This document shows, one piece after another, positions 19,054-28,170 of a stretch of DNA of 64,000 nt. Source of the DNA: an uncultured Collinsella sp. GTDB lineage: Bacteria > Actinomycetota > Coriobacteriia > Coriobacteriales > Coriobacteriaceae. The notes under the pieces were generated by a model that was not told where the DNA came from, made no database searches, and saw nothing but the letters and a program-made list of their open reading frames with translations. The translations under genes and the position numbers were made by a program. The stretch spans positions 1 through 64,000 of the forward strand of contig URKU01000004.1 of the NCBI GenBank assembly GCA_900548515.1, in the 5' to 3' direction. How positions within the stretch are numbered: the stretch's first letter is position 1; the number at the start of each line of letters is the position of its first letter.

Positions 19054-20298
19054 TTACTCGTGATCTTGGTAAATCTCACGCGGAGCAAGCTCCGAATGTT
19101 TGCGTTTTAAGGTCTTAGGGGCCTTATACATGTTGCTGGAGAAGTCAATGTACTCGGTCTGTTTAAGCAGGCGCTCGATCATCTCCTCGTGATCGAACAG
19201 CTCCCACGCCTCATGCACGGCATCGAGTTTGGCGTGCGTCTCGGGACGACGCGGCATAAACAGCGTGCAGCAGTCGGGCGCCGCCTCAGTGGAAATATCA
19301 AACGTGCCGATCTCCTGAGCGCGCGCAATGATCTCCTGCTTGTCGGACCCGATGAGCGGACGGAACACGGGAATCTTCACGGCCTCGTTGACGGCCATGA
19401 TGTTCTCGAGCGTCTGGGAGGCAACCTGACCGAGCGACTCGCCGGTCACGATGGCCTTGGCGCCCTCGATATGCGCAATGCGCTCGGCAACCGAATACAT
19501 GATGCGGCGATACATGATCACGCGCAGGTTGCTGGGGCAGGTGACGGAAATCTCACGCTGGCAATCGCCAAACGGCACCACGTACAGGCGGCCGATCTGG
19601 ACACCCGGCTCAAGCGCACGGATGATGTCCTGCACCAAATACTCGCTCGTATCAGGCGTCTGCGGACGACCGGAGAAATGTACCGGCACGCACACCGCAC
19701 CGCGACGCGCGAGCATCCAGGTCGCCACCGGAGAATCGATGCCCGACGACAGAAGCGTCACGACCTTGCCGGCAGAACCCACCGGCAGACCGCCCACGCC
19801 GCGCTCGGAGCGCGCGTACACGTAAACGCTACCCTGGACCACCAGTACGTGCACCATCGCATCGGGGTCGTGCATTTGAACCTTTTTATCGGGGAAGGCC
19901 TCGCACAGCACCTCGCCCACCTGACGATTGATATCAATCGAGGTGAGCTCATAGTCGGTATTGGAGCGTTTGGCGTGCACCTTAAACGAATCGAAGGGGC
20001 CAAACTCTCGCAGCGCCTTGACGGCGGCGGCGCAGTACTCCTGCGGGTCGCGGTTGGTGTGGTACGCCAGGGACACACGGGCAACGCCGGGGACGGTGCG
20101 GATGACACGCGCCGCCTCGTCGGCCTGATGCTCGTTAAAGGTCACGAGGATATAACCGGAAATTCGAGACACGGCATTCACGGAAAAGGCGGCCAAAGCC
20201 GCCTTAATGTTATCCATGAGGATATGCTCAAAATGTGCGCGGTTCTTGCCCTTCAGTCCAACCTCGTGATAGTGGACCAGGCAGACGCGAGCCGCCAT
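19054..20298 (-). CDS. thiI: tRNA 4-thiouridine synthase ThiI
   Basis: Adenylates U8 of tRNA and exchanges oxygen for sulfur delivered by a cysteine desulfurase. The 414-residue protein has the N-terminal ferredoxin-like/THUMP region (VHYHEVGLKGKN), a PP-loop (LSSGIDSPVATWML) and a conserved block near C-terminus (DCCTLFMPRRPETHAK). It lacks the rhodanese extension of the enterobacterial form, as in Bacillus, so sulfur relay must differ. The start directly follows the rpoZ stop. Confidence 0.93.
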   Translation of the reverse strand: MAARVCLVHYHEVGLKGKNRAHFEHILMDNIKAALAAFSVNAVSRISGYILVTFNEHQADEAARVIRTVPGVARVSLAYHTNRDPQEYCAAAVKALREFGPFDSFKVHAKRSNTDYELTSIDINRQVGEVLCEAFPDKKVQMHDPDAMVHVLVVQGSVYVYARSERGVGGLPVGSAGKVVTLLSSGIDSPVATWMLARRGAVCVPVHFSGRPQTPDTSEYLVQDIIRALEPGVQIGRLYVVPFGDCQREISVTCPSNLRVIMYRRIMYSVAERIAHIEGAKAIVTGESLGQVASQTLENIMAVNEAVKIPVFRPLIGSDKQEIIARAQEIGTFDISTEAAPDCCTLFMPRRPETHAKLDAVHEAWELFDHEEMIERLLKQTEYIDFSSNMYKAPKTLKRKHSELAPREIYQDHE

Positions 20299-20580
20299 TT
20301 AGGCTTCAGCAACCTTATGGCCGAGCGCCTTCTCGTAACGGGCCTCGTCGTAGGAGATATCGCCGTCGACGATCTCGTCCATAGCCATCGAGATGGTATC
20401 GGCGCCAGAGAGCGCGATGGTGATGTCGTCGACATCCTGAACGGCAAGCACGCGGTTATGCTGGCCGCGCAGCATGCTATTGATGTCGCAGGCACGCTTG
20501 GAGGCAAGCGAAGCGAGCAGGAAGCGGTTGTGATCGGTCTTCTCCAGAAGATCGTCAATGCAAGGCTTTACAACGGACAC
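20299..20580 (-). CDS. rpoZ: RNA polymerase omega subunit
   Basis: Omega helps assemble and stabilise RNA polymerase around beta-prime. The 93-residue protein has CIDDLLEKTDHNRFLLASLASKR-type N-terminal sequence, with the conserved NRFLLA and KRA blocks. GTG 20578-20580 is the start. It lies in the common gmk-rpoZ arrangement. Confidence 0.93.
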   Translation of the reverse strand: MSVVKPCIDDLLEKTDHNRFLLASLASKRACDINSMLRGQHNRVLAVQDVDDITIALSGADTISMAMDEIVDGDISYDEARYEKALGHKVAEA

Positions 20581-20585
20581 GGACC

Positions 20586-21155
20586 TCAGATCCTTTCATG
20601 CATATCGAGAACGCGAACGAGTTCATCGGTCGCGCGGTCGAGATCGTCATTCACCACGACGTCGTCGTAGCGGTCGGCAAGGGCAAGCTCATGGGCGGCG
20701 TTTGCCATACGCAGCTCAATCGTCTCGGGCGTCTCGGTACCGCGACCGACCAGACGCTCGCGGAGCACCTCGAGCGAGGGGGGCTTGATAAAGATCAGCA
20801 CGGCCTCGGGAAAACGCTCCTTGACCTGCAGGGCACCCTGAACATCGATCTCCAAGATGAGAGACGAACCAGAGGCGAGCTTGGACTGAACCTCGCTCAC
20901 CAACGTGCCGTAGCAGTTACCGTGGACCTCGGCCCACTCAACAAACTCACCGTTTGCCACGCGGCGGTCGAACTCCTCGCGCGTCAGGAAAAAGTAATTG
21001 ACGCCATCGACCTCGCCTTTGCGTGGGGCTCGCGTGGTAGCCGAAACCGTCAGGCCCAGGTTAGAGCGACGCTCGCGCACACGAGTGACGAGCGTGCCCT
21101 TGCCCGCGCCTGACGGTCCAGAAATCACAAAGAGCTTTGAATCCTGAGCGCTCAC
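20586..21155 (-). CDS. gmk: Guanylate kinase
   Basis: Phosphorylates GMP to GDP. The 189-residue protein has FVISGPSGAGKGTLV (Walker A), the GMP-binding stretch SATTRAPRKGEVDGVNYFF and EWAEVHGNCYGT, and LEIDVQGALQVK. GTG 21153-21155 starts right after the mihF stop, indicating a tight operon. Confidence 0.96.
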   Translation of the reverse strand: MSAQDSKLFVISGPSGAGKGTLVTRVRERRSNLGLTVSATTRAPRKGEVDGVNYFFLTREEFDRRVANGEFVEWAEVHGNCYGTLVSEVQSKLASGSSLILEIDVQGALQVKERFPEAVLIFIKPPSLEVLRERLVGRGTETPETIELRMANAAHELALADRYDDVVVNDDLDRATDELVRVLDMHERI

Positions 21156-21464
21156 TTATTTGGTCAGCTGCTCGAGGAGCTGCTCGCGCTGACGGACGCC
21201 AAGGCCCTGGACGCGACGGGTAGCGGAGATGCCGAGTTCCTCCATGATCTTGGCGGCCTTGGCCTTGCCATAACCGGGGAGAGACTCGATGAGGGTGGAA
21301 ACCTTCATGCGGGAAGCAATGGGGTCATCGGAGTTGAGCACGGACTCGAGGGACTTCTCGCCCTTCTTGATCTGCTCACGGAGCTCTGCGCGAGCGTGAC
21401 GCGCGGCGGCAGCCTTCTCAAGAGCCTGCTTGCGCTGCTCATCGGTAAGCTGAGGGAGTGCCAT
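21156..21464 (-). CDS. mihF: Actinobacterial integration host factor (mIHF)
   Basis: Nucleoid-associated DNA-bending protein of actinobacteria, unrelated to enterobacterial IHF. The 102-residue protein begins MALPQLTDEQRKQALEKA and contains the helix-two-turn-helix LIESLPGYGKAKAAKIMEELGI and the basic motif TRRVQGLGVRQ, close to mycobacterial mIHF. ATG 21462-21464 with GGAGG upstream. It heads mihF-gmk-rpoZ-thiI, an arrangement common in actinobacteria. Confidence 0.92.
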   Translation of the reverse strand: MALPQLTDEQRKQALEKAAAARHARAELREQIKKGEKSLESVLNSDDPIASRMKVSTLIESLPGYGKAKAAKIMEELGISATRRVQGLGVRQREQLLEQLTK

Positions 21465-21592
21465 TCGTACCTCCAAATAGTTGGGTTATATCTGATTCAA
21501 TATTTGGCATTTTAGCACGTAAAACGTACAAAATGGCCAAGCGCGGCTCCATAGGTTAGACGATACCCGCAAAAAGTGCAATATATCGCGCT

Positions 21593-21658
21593 AAAAGATG
21601 AGCCCCTGACCTGCGATTCCACACAAAGGATGGGAAAGTTTTCGCAGGCACAGGGGCT
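21593..21658 (-). terminator. Terminator of the pyrimidine operon
   Basis: Minus-strand hairpin after pyrF with arms 21601-21616 and 21642-21658 (about 15 pairs, one mismatch), a loop of roughly 25 bases and TTTT (21593-21596) downstream. It separates pyrF from mihF. Confidence 0.7.
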
Positions 21659-21703
21659 AATTTGTGCTAATGAGACCCAAAAGTGGTGACTTAAGGGAAT
21701 CTT

Positions 21704-22420
21704 TTATGCGACGTTTTCGACCAGCTCGGCAACGATGGCGTCAAACGCGGCAACCGGATCATCGGCGCCGGTAATGGGGCGGCCAACCACGATATGGCTC
21801 GCGCCGCGCTCGATAGCCTGGGAAGGCGTGGCCACGCGGGACTGATCGCCCAGCGCAGCACCAACAGGACGCACGCCCGGGGTCACAATCAGCGCATCGG
21901 GGCCCAGCAGCTCACGCATGTCATGAGCCTCCATCGGCGAGCACACGATGCCGTCGATACCGTTGGCCTGGGCGAGTTTTGCCAGACGGGCGGCCTCCTC
22001 GGCAACGGGCAACTCGACGCCGATCTCGCTCAACGCATCCTGATTCATACTCGTAAGCACGGTGATGGCGACGAGCTTGGCTCGATCCTCGCGCGCCTCC
22101 TCGGCACCCTCACGGCAGGCGGCGAGCATAGCACCCGAACCCAAGCCGTGAACCGAAAGCAGGTCGGCGCCGGCAAGCGAGGCCGAGCGAGCGGCACCGC
22201 GCACCTGATGCGGAATGTCGTGGAACTTAAGGTCGAGGAAGACCTTAAAGCCCAGGTCTTTAAAGGTCTTGACGATCTCGGGACCCTCAGCGTAATAGAG
22301 CGTCATGCCGACCTTGAGCCAGGCGGCATGGCCCGAAAGCTCGTGGGCGAGCTCGAGCGCGCGCTCACGGTCGCAGTCGAGGGCGACGATAACACGGTCG
22401 CGGGCATCATTCTCTAGCAT
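21704..22420 (-). CDS. pyrF: Orotidine 5'-phosphate decarboxylase
   Basis: Decarboxylates OMP to UMP, the last step of de novo synthesis. The 238-residue protein shows VIVALDCDRERAL at the start, the catalytic DLKFHDIPHQV (D-K-H-D) and VTPGVRPVGAALGDQSRV at the phosphate site. ATG 22418-22420 overlaps the pyrD stop. It is the last gene of the pyr operon. Confidence 0.96.
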   Translation of the reverse strand: MLENDARDRVIVALDCDRERALELAHELSGHAAWLKVGMTLYYAEGPEIVKTFKDLGFKVFLDLKFHDIPHQVRGAARSASLAGADLLSVHGLGSGAMLAACREGAEEAREDRAKLVAITVLTSMNQDALSEIGVELPVAEEAARLAKLAQANGIDGIVCSPMEAHDMRELLGPDALIVTPGVRPVGAALGDQSRVATPSQAIERGASHIVVGRPITGADDPVAAFDAIVAELVENVA

Positions 22421-23337
22421 TCGAAAGCACCTACCAGCTCGCTGATGTCCTTCACGCCCTGGGACTCGGCCCAGGCCTCGAGCTCGCGCGCAATCTTGAG
22501 CGAAGCGCACGGATCGACGAAGTTGGCCATGCCGACCGACACGCAGGTGGCGCCGGCCAGGATAAACTCAGCCGCATCCTCGCCGGTCATGACACCGCCG
22601 ACACCGTTGATGGGGATATCGACGGCCTGGGCGACCTCCCAGACCATGCGCACGGCGATGTGGTGGCACAGCGGGCCCGAAAGGCCGCCCTTGGGCTTGG
22701 CCACGCGAGACTTGCGGGTATGGACGTCGATGGCCATGCCCTGGATGGAGTTGATGACCGAAAGGCCATCGGCACCGGCAGCCTCGAGGGCCTTGGCGAT
22801 CTCGGCGACGTTGACCGGCGCCATCTTCACGAACAGCGGCTTATCGGTCACCTTGCGGCAGGCAGCCATAACGGAAGAGGCGCCCTCGGGCGTTGATCCC
22901 ATGGCGGCACCGCCGGCGGCGATATTAGGGCAGCTCACGTTGATCTCGTAGCCGGCAGCCCAGGGGCACAGCTCGACATACATCTCGAGTGCGCGGACAA
23001 ACTCGTCAACGGAGTGGCCGGCAACCTGACAAATGACCTGGCAGCCGTCTTTGGACAGCTGTTCGAGCCACGGACCGGACTCGCGGGCAAAGGCGGCCAC
23101 GCCGGGGTTCTGAAGGCCCACGGAGTTGATCATGCCGCCGGGAATCTCGGCCATGCGGGGCGCGGGATTGCCGGGCCAGGGCTCGGCAGCGCAACCCTTG
23201 GTGGTGATGGCGCCCAGCTGGGAAACATCAAAGAAGTTCTGGAACTGCCAGCCGTAGCCAAAGGTACCGGCTGCGGTGTTGATGGGGTTCTGCATCTTGA
23301 CGCCGCCGAAATCGACGGCCATGTTCACGGTACCCAC
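22414..23337 (-). CDS. pyrD: Dihydroorotate dehydrogenase B, catalytic subunit
   Basis: Class 1B FMN subunit that oxidises dihydroorotate and passes electrons to PyrK. The 307-residue protein has NPINTAAGTFGYG, NSVGLQNPG and ISCPN-like NVSCPN with the catalytic Cys region, and GGVMTGEDAAEFI for FMN phosphate. GTG 23335-23337 overlaps the pyrK stop (TAGTG); longer in-frame starts lie inside pyrK. Pairing with pyrK fixes it as the NAD-linked type. Confidence 0.94.
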   Translation of the reverse strand: MGTVNMAVDFGGVKMQNPINTAAGTFGYGWQFQNFFDVSQLGAITTKGCAAEPWPGNPAPRMAEIPGGMINSVGLQNPGVAAFARESGPWLEQLSKDGCQVICQVAGHSVDEFVRALEMYVELCPWAAGYEINVSCPNIAAGGAAMGSTPEGASSVMAACRKVTDKPLFVKMAPVNVAEIAKALEAAGADGLSVINSIQGMAIDVHTRKSRVAKPKGGLSGPLCHHIAVRMVWEVAQAVDIPINGVGGVMTGEDAAEFILAGATCVSVGMANFVDPCASLKIARELEAWAESQGVKDISELVGAFEC

Positions 23338-24128
23338 TAGAAGACCACCACCTTGGAAGCATCGAACACGGGGCCGCACATGCAAGCACCCTTCATACCG
23401 TCGACCGTCTCGACATTGCAGGTGTTGCAGGCGCCAAAGCCACAGCTCATCATGCGCTCAAGCGACACCTCACAATACGAACCGGCATCGGCAGCAGCAG
23501 CGGCGACTTTCTTCATCATGACGGCGGGACCGCAGCTGGCGACGTAGTCGTAGCCGCCCTCGCCGAGCAGCTCGGCTGCCGGGTCGGTGCAAAAACCGTG
23601 CGTGCCAAGCGAGCCGTCGTCGGTGCACACATTGACCGTGTCGCACAGAGCACGGAACTCATCGATACCCACGGCCTTGGACGCGGTGCCAAAGCCCAGG
23701 CACACGTCAACGGCCACACCCTGCTCGGCAAGCATACCGGCAAGACACAGCACAGGCGGAACGCCGATGCCACCGGCGACGAGCAGGGCCTTCCTGGTGC
23801 CCTCGGGTACCATCCAGCCACGGCCACCGGGGCCCAGCAGGTTAGAGGAGGAGCCAGGGCCCATCTGGGACAAACGACGGGTATCGTCGCCCACGACGGC
23901 GTACCACAGCTCGACGGTGCCGGCCTCGGCGTCGGCGCGGTAGTAGCTCAGGGGCACGCGAAGCAGCGAGGACGCATCACCGGGTACGGCGATGTTCACA
24001 AACTGACCGGGCTTGAGCGCACTTGCAAGCTTGGGGGCCGAGATGACGAGCGAGAAGACGCCGTCGGCAATCTCCCGGTTCGAGACGACCTCGAAGTCAT
24101 GCATGCGTGCAGTGGAAGGTGTGGGCAT
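23337..24128 (-). CDS. pyrK: Dihydroorotate dehydrogenase B, electron-transfer subunit
   Basis: Iron-sulfur flavoprotein that passes electrons from PyrD to NAD+. The 263-residue protein has an FAD domain (RVPLSYYRAD), an NAD-binding region (LLVAGGIGVPPVL) and the 2Fe-2S loop CGFGACNTC with CMCG near the C-terminus. ATG 24126-24128 (MPTPSTARMHDF) has GGAG upstream. A GC-rich hairpin separates it from pyrC. Confidence 0.95.
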   Translation of the reverse strand: MPTPSTARMHDFEVVSNREIADGVFSLVISAPKLASALKPGQFVNIAVPGDASSLLRVPLSYYRADAEAGTVELWYAVVGDDTRRLSQMGPGSSSNLLGPGGRGWMVPEGTRKALLVAGGIGVPPVLCLAGMLAEQGVAVDVCLGFGTASKAVGIDEFRALCDTVNVCTDDGSLGTHGFCTDPAAELLGEGGYDYVASCGPAVMMKKVAAAAADAGSYCEVSLERMMSCGFGACNTCNVETVDGMKGACMCGPVFDASKVVVF

Positions 24129-24170
24129 AAACGCTCCAATCCCCCATGCGGTTGCATGGTCCAAACGAAT

Positions 24171-24200
24171 AGAAAGCGCGGCACCGCAAGGGCGCCGCGC
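24171..24200 (-). terminator. Hairpin between pyrC and pyrK
   Basis: Arms 24176-24185 and 24191-24200 form a 10-base GC-rich stem with one G-U pair, followed on the minus strand by TTTCTATT. It may partly terminate or process the pyr transcript inside the operon. Confidence 0.5.
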
Positions 24201-24220
24201 ACAAAAGCGATAAGGCTATG

Positions 24221-25510
24221 CTAGCAGATGCAGCCGTCGGCGAGCGTCTGCTTACCGCCGACAAACACATCGGTAGCACGACCGGTGAGCGTACGGCCGG
24301 CAAAACCGGAGTTCTCGGCGCGCGACTCGTAACCGTCCTCGCCGACCGTCCAGGTGGCAGAGGGGTCGAACACGGTCAGGTCGGCAACGGAGCCCGCCTT
24401 GACCTGAACCTGGTCGAGGCCCAGGATCTCACGCGGCTTGATGGCCATGAGCTCGACCATACGGCCCATGCTCATCTTGCCCGTGTTGACCAGCTCGGTG
24501 AGTACGAGCGACAGCGAGGTCTCGAGGCCGATCATGCCAAAGGGCGCAAGCTCGAACTCGCGGGCCTTCTCCCACGGGGTGTGGGGAGCGTGATCGGTGA
24601 CGATAGCGTCGACGGTGCCGTCGATGACGCCCTGACGGATGGCCTCGGCATCCTCCTCGGTACGCAGCGGCGGATTGACCTTGAGCGAGGTGTTGTAGGT
24701 CTCGTCCAGGTCGTTCTCGGTCAGGAACATGTGATGCGGGGTGGCCTCGCAGGTAACCTGAACGCCAGCGGCCTTACCGGCACGCACGATCTCCAGGCCA
24801 TGGGCGGTGGAGATGTGCTGGATGTGCAGCTTGGCACCGGTCAGCTTGGCGATCTCGATGTCGCGGGCGATCTGGAGCTCCTCGCCGGCAGCCGGCCAGC
24901 CCTCGAGAGCCAGGCGGGTCGAGACCTTGCCCTCATTGATCTGGCCGTGACCGACCAGGTCCTCGTCCTGGCAGTGGCTCATAAAGACCTTGCCGAACAT
25001 CTTGCCGTAGTCCATGCAGCGACGGAGCATGCCTGCGCCCTGCACGCCGCGACCGTCGTCGGTGAAGGCGACGGCGCCGTGGGCGACCATATCGCCCATC
25101 TCGGACATGGCCTCGCCCTTAAGACCGCGGGTCATGGCGCCCGACGGATAGACGCGGCAGTGGCCGACCTCGGCAGCGCGGGACTTGACAAACTCAACGA
25201 CGGTACCGTTGTCGGTAACGGGGTCGGTGTTGGGCATGGCGCACACGCCGGTAAAGCCGCCCTTGGCAGCTGCGCGGGTGCCGCTCTCAATGTCCTCTTT
25301 GACCTCGTAGCCGGGCTCGCGCAGGTGGACGTGCATGTCCACCAGGCCGGGGACGAGGTACTTGCCGGAAAGGTCGCGGACCTCGGCTCCCTCGACGGCG
25401 AGATTCTCGCCGACCTCGGCGATCTTGTCGCTGTCAATCAGGACGTCAACGACACCGTCAAGCTCGACGGACGGGTCGACGACGTGGGCATTCTTAAGAA
25501 GCAAGGCCAT
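24221..25510 (-). CDS. pyrC: Dihydroorotase
   Basis: Zinc amidohydrolase that cyclises carbamoyl aspartate to dihydroorotate. The 429-residue protein has the class I signature VDMHVHLREPG (two metal His), GGFTGVCAMPNT, a later metal His in QHISTAH, and TDHAPHT with the catalytic Asp. ATG 25508-25510 has GGAGG eight bases upstream and overlaps the pyrB end by 17 bases. Confidence 0.96.
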   Translation of the reverse strand: MALLLKNAHVVDPSVELDGVVDVLIDSDKIAEVGENLAVEGAEVRDLSGKYLVPGLVDMHVHLREPGYEVKEDIESGTRAAAKGGFTGVCAMPNTDPVTDNGTVVEFVKSRAAEVGHCRVYPSGAMTRGLKGEAMSEMGDMVAHGAVAFTDDGRGVQGAGMLRRCMDYGKMFGKVFMSHCQDEDLVGHGQINEGKVSTRLALEGWPAAGEELQIARDIEIAKLTGAKLHIQHISTAHGLEIVRAGKAAGVQVTCEATPHHMFLTENDLDETYNTSLKVNPPLRTEEDAEAIRQGVIDGTVDAIVTDHAPHTPWEKAREFELAPFGMIGLETSLSLVLTELVNTGKMSMGRMVELMAIKPREILGLDQVQVKAGSVADLTVFDPSATWTVGEDGYESRAENSGFAGRTLTGRATDVFVGGKQTLADGCIC

Positions 25511-26438
25511 TATCGGCACCTCCAAGCAGCAGATACAGGATAGCCATACGCACGCAGATACCGGCGTAGACCTGCTCCAGGATGACGGAGCGTTGCGGGT
25601 GGTCGGCCATATAGGAATCGAACTCGACGCCGCGGTTGATGGGGCCCGGGTGGCAGATAATCGCGTCGGGCTTCATGAGCTTCTCGCGGTCCTTGGTCAG
25701 ACCGAAGAGCTTGTGGTACTCACGAATGGTCGGGAACGGGGCACCCTCGAGACGCTCCTGCTGCACGCGCAGCATGTAAACGACGTCCAGCTCGGGCAGG
25801 ACGGAATCGAGGTCGCTCGTCACGTGGTCGCAGCCCAGGACCTCGGGCGCCGGCGGCAGCAGCGTGCCGGGGGCGACGGCGTAGGTCTCGCAGCCCATGA
25901 TCTTAAGGGCGGGAATCAGCGAGCCGCAGACGCGGGAGTGCGCGATATCGCCGACGACGGCGACCTTCAGACCGTGGAAGTCACCCTTGTGCTCCCAGAT
26001 GGTGTACAGGTCGAGCAGGGCCTGCGTGGGATGGTTGTGCTTGCCGTCACCGGCGCAGATGACGCTCGCGGGCGAGTTCTGCGTGACGATGTAGGGAGCA
26101 CCGGCGTGCTTATCGCGCACGACGATGCAGTCGATCTTGTAGGCGTTGAGGGTCTCGACGGTGTCGACGAGGCTCTCGCCCTTGACCGTGGAGGTCGAGG
26201 AGCCGCCAAAGTTGAGGCTGTCGGCCGAAAGACGCTTCTCGGCGAGCTCGAAGGAGCTGCGGGTGCGCGTCGAGGGCTCGTTGAACATGTTGACGATGGT
26301 CTTGCCCTTGAGCGTGGGGACCTTCTTGATGGCACGCTCGTTGACCTCGGAGAACGCCTTGGCGGTCTCGAGGATGAGCTTGATGTCCTCTTCGGAGTAC
26401 TCGGTAATGTCGATCAGGTGCTTATGGTTGAACGCCAC
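25494..26438 (-). CDS. pyrB: Aspartate carbamoyltransferase, catalytic chain
   Basis: Condenses aspartate and carbamoyl phosphate. Key motifs are FNEPSTRTRSSFELA (carbamoyl phosphate binding), HNHPTQALLDLYT and CHPGPINRGVE. No regulatory chain gene (pyrI) is present. Two GTG starts are possible: 26450, which lies directly on GGGAGG, and 26438 (MAFNHKHLID), which has that GGAGG at a workable distance and is preferred; the protein is then 314 residues. It follows pyrR. Confidence 0.95.
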   Translation of the reverse strand: MAFNHKHLIDITEYSEEDIKLILETAKAFSEVNERAIKKVPTLKGKTIVNMFNEPSTRTRSSFELAEKRLSADSLNFGGSSTSTVKGESLVDTVETLNAYKIDCIVVRDKHAGAPYIVTQNSPASVICAGDGKHNHPTQALLDLYTIWEHKGDFHGLKVAVVGDIAHSRVCGSLIPALKIMGCETYAVAPGTLLPPAPEVLGCDHVTSDLDSVLPELDVVYMLRVQQERLEGAPFPTIREYHKLFGLTKDREKLMKPDAIICHPGPINRGVEFDSYMADHPQRSVILEQVYAGICVRMAILYLLLGGADNGLAS

Positions 26439-26442
26439 GGTA

Positions 26443-27039
<597 letters not shown>

Positions 27040-27066
27040 TCACATGTCTTGACTGCTGACACAGTC

Positions 27067-27107
27067 AAAAAAATAGATGCCCGACCGCTCAAAGCGGACC
27101 AGACACC
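27067..27107 (-). promoter_or_regulatory. pyr operon leader attenuator (terminator hairpin)
   Basis: The minus strand 40 bases before pyrR folds into a hairpin: CCGC-TTTGA-GCGG, extended by pairing of GGTGTCT with the GGGCATC side when one G is bulged, and directly followed by TATTTTTTT. Two smaller hairpins lie just upstream (GCTGC/GCAGC near 27122-27137 and GGGTA/TACCC near 27149-27164). This is the layout of PyrR-controlled attenuation; which upstream hairpin binds PyrR or acts as antiterminator is not clear. Confidence 0.6.
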
Positions 27108-27281
27108 CACAAGGAAGGGCTGCTCTTTGGCAGCTATGTAATTCCATGTGGGTATCTCGTACCCCTTTAATGGTCAAGGGATAGTGTAACCAACCTCGAG
27201 CTTAATTGCGAGCATAAATACAGAGCAAACCGTAAACGGAGCCCAATGCTTCATAAACCTATATATATTTGTGGGACGAGC

Positions 27282-27310
27282 TTGAAAACGCACGCACGAG
27301 CTGGCATAAT
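27282..27310 (+). promoter_or_regulatory. Candidate sigma-70-type promoter of rpmB
   Basis: TTGAAA (27282-27287) and CATAAT (27305-27310) are separated by 17 bases, about 170 bases before rpmB. A second possible -10, TATAGT at 27420-27425, lies closer to the gene. Apart from these, the gene-free stretch 27148-27479 shows nothing recognisable. Confidence 0.5.
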
Positions 27311-27479
27311 CCCCTCTGCTGCACGCAAATCGGATCTACGTCCAGGGCCGTGGCGTGAGCACTATCGCCAAAAGAGGAGTATCTCTGTGTAGATTACGCA
27401 CAGGGAGCTGCTTCTGTGCTATAGTTCAGGCTTGTTTGTTAACGCGACATGTTCGTTTGTCGCCCAAGGAGGGTCAGTT

Positions 27480-27668
27480 ATGTCCAAAGTTTGCGAAGTT
27501 TGCGGTAAGCACCCCGTTGCCGGTCGCTCCATCAGCCACTCTCACCGCGTCACCAACCGTAAGTTCCGCCCCAACATCCAGCGCGTGTACGTCGTCGTCG
27601 ATGGTCACCGTCGCAAGATGAACGTTTGCTCCACCTGCCTCAAGTCCGGCAAGGTTGCGCGCTCCTAA
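27480..27668 (+). CDS. rpmB: 50S ribosomal protein L28
   Basis: Large-subunit protein L28, 62 residues. It begins MSKVCEVCGKHPVAGRSISHSH and has the zinc-type CXXC pairs (CEVC near residue 5 and CSTC near residue 50), so it is the Cys-containing form. ATG 27480-27482 follows AAGGAGG. It is a single gene with its own promoter and terminator, divergent from the pyr operon. Confidence 0.95.
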   Translation: MSKVCEVCGKHPVAGRSISHSHRVTNRKFRPNIQRVYVVVDGHRRKMNVCSTCLKSGKVARS

Positions 27669-27736
27669 ATAAGGTCTTACCAACAAGTACCTCGGACTCT
27701 CCGGGTCAAAGACCTCGCGTTCATATAGAACTTACC

Positions 27737-27769
27737 AAAGGCGCCCTCCCCTGCGGAGGGCGCCTTTTT
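27737..27769 (+). terminator. Intrinsic terminator of rpmB
   Basis: AAAGGCGCCCTCC and GGAGGGCGCCTTT form a perfect stem with a five-base loop, followed by T residues on the plus strand. Confidence 0.9.
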
Positions 27770-27772
27770 GCA

Positions 27773-28017
27773 CTCATTGGGGACAGACTTATATGAGGGT
27801 TTGCAGATGTCAAAGGGATCATAGCGCAGCTGGTATGCCTTGTAACTAACGGTACGCCTCGAGCGAGTCGGACGCACCTTACACGGGATTGAAATGGATG
27901 TAATCGAGTAGCTGCACCACCTGTGTGTCCGACTCAACCGCGACCCGCGAATAGCGATTATCAAACAGATGTCCCGTTTTCCCATTGAAATACTCATGAG
28001 AGTCTGTCCCCAATGAG
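27773..28017 (-). mobile_element. Remnant of a REP-associated (RAYT, IS200-like) transposase with terminal inverted repeats
   Basis: Two 25-base inverted repeats (27773-27797 and 27993-28017, 22 of 25 matching, containing GGGGACAGACT) bound about 245 bases. Between them the minus strand encodes a C-terminal piece of a Y1/REP-associated transposase: GHLFDNRYSRVAVESD and LLDYIHFNPV, followed by a stop and a frameshift before VRPTRSRRTVSYKAY. No complete transposase is left. It lies between rpmB and adhE. Confidence 0.65.
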
Positions 28018-28040
28018 CGGGGAGATGGAGCAGGCAGATA

Positions 28041-28079
28041 GTTTTAGTTAAAACGCTTCATTTTATTGAAGCGGTTTAG
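28041..28079. promoter_or_regulatory. Palindromic operator-like sites upstream of adhE
   Basis: GTTTTA-GT-TAAAAC (28041-28054) is followed by two inverted copies of a TAAA(A/C)CGCTTCA motif (28049-28060 and 28066-28079), which also form an imperfect stem. The central CG flanked by A/T tracts resembles LacI-family operators. A related palindrome lies before ppdK. Confidence 0.4.
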
Positions 28080-28121
28080 TGTGCCTTTTACGGGAATCTT
28101 ACCGTTCACCGAATTATTTCT

Positions 28122-28130
28122 TGCTATCAT
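28122..28130 (+). promoter_or_regulatory. Extended -10 promoter of adhE
   Basis: TGCTATCAT is an extended -10 element 40 bases before the adhE start and downstream of the palindromic sites. The -35 region is weak (TTACCG at 20 bases spacing). Confidence 0.45.
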
Positions 28131-28170
28131 GCAAGGCGTAGGGTAAATCTCCGATCGCAAGGAGACACAA

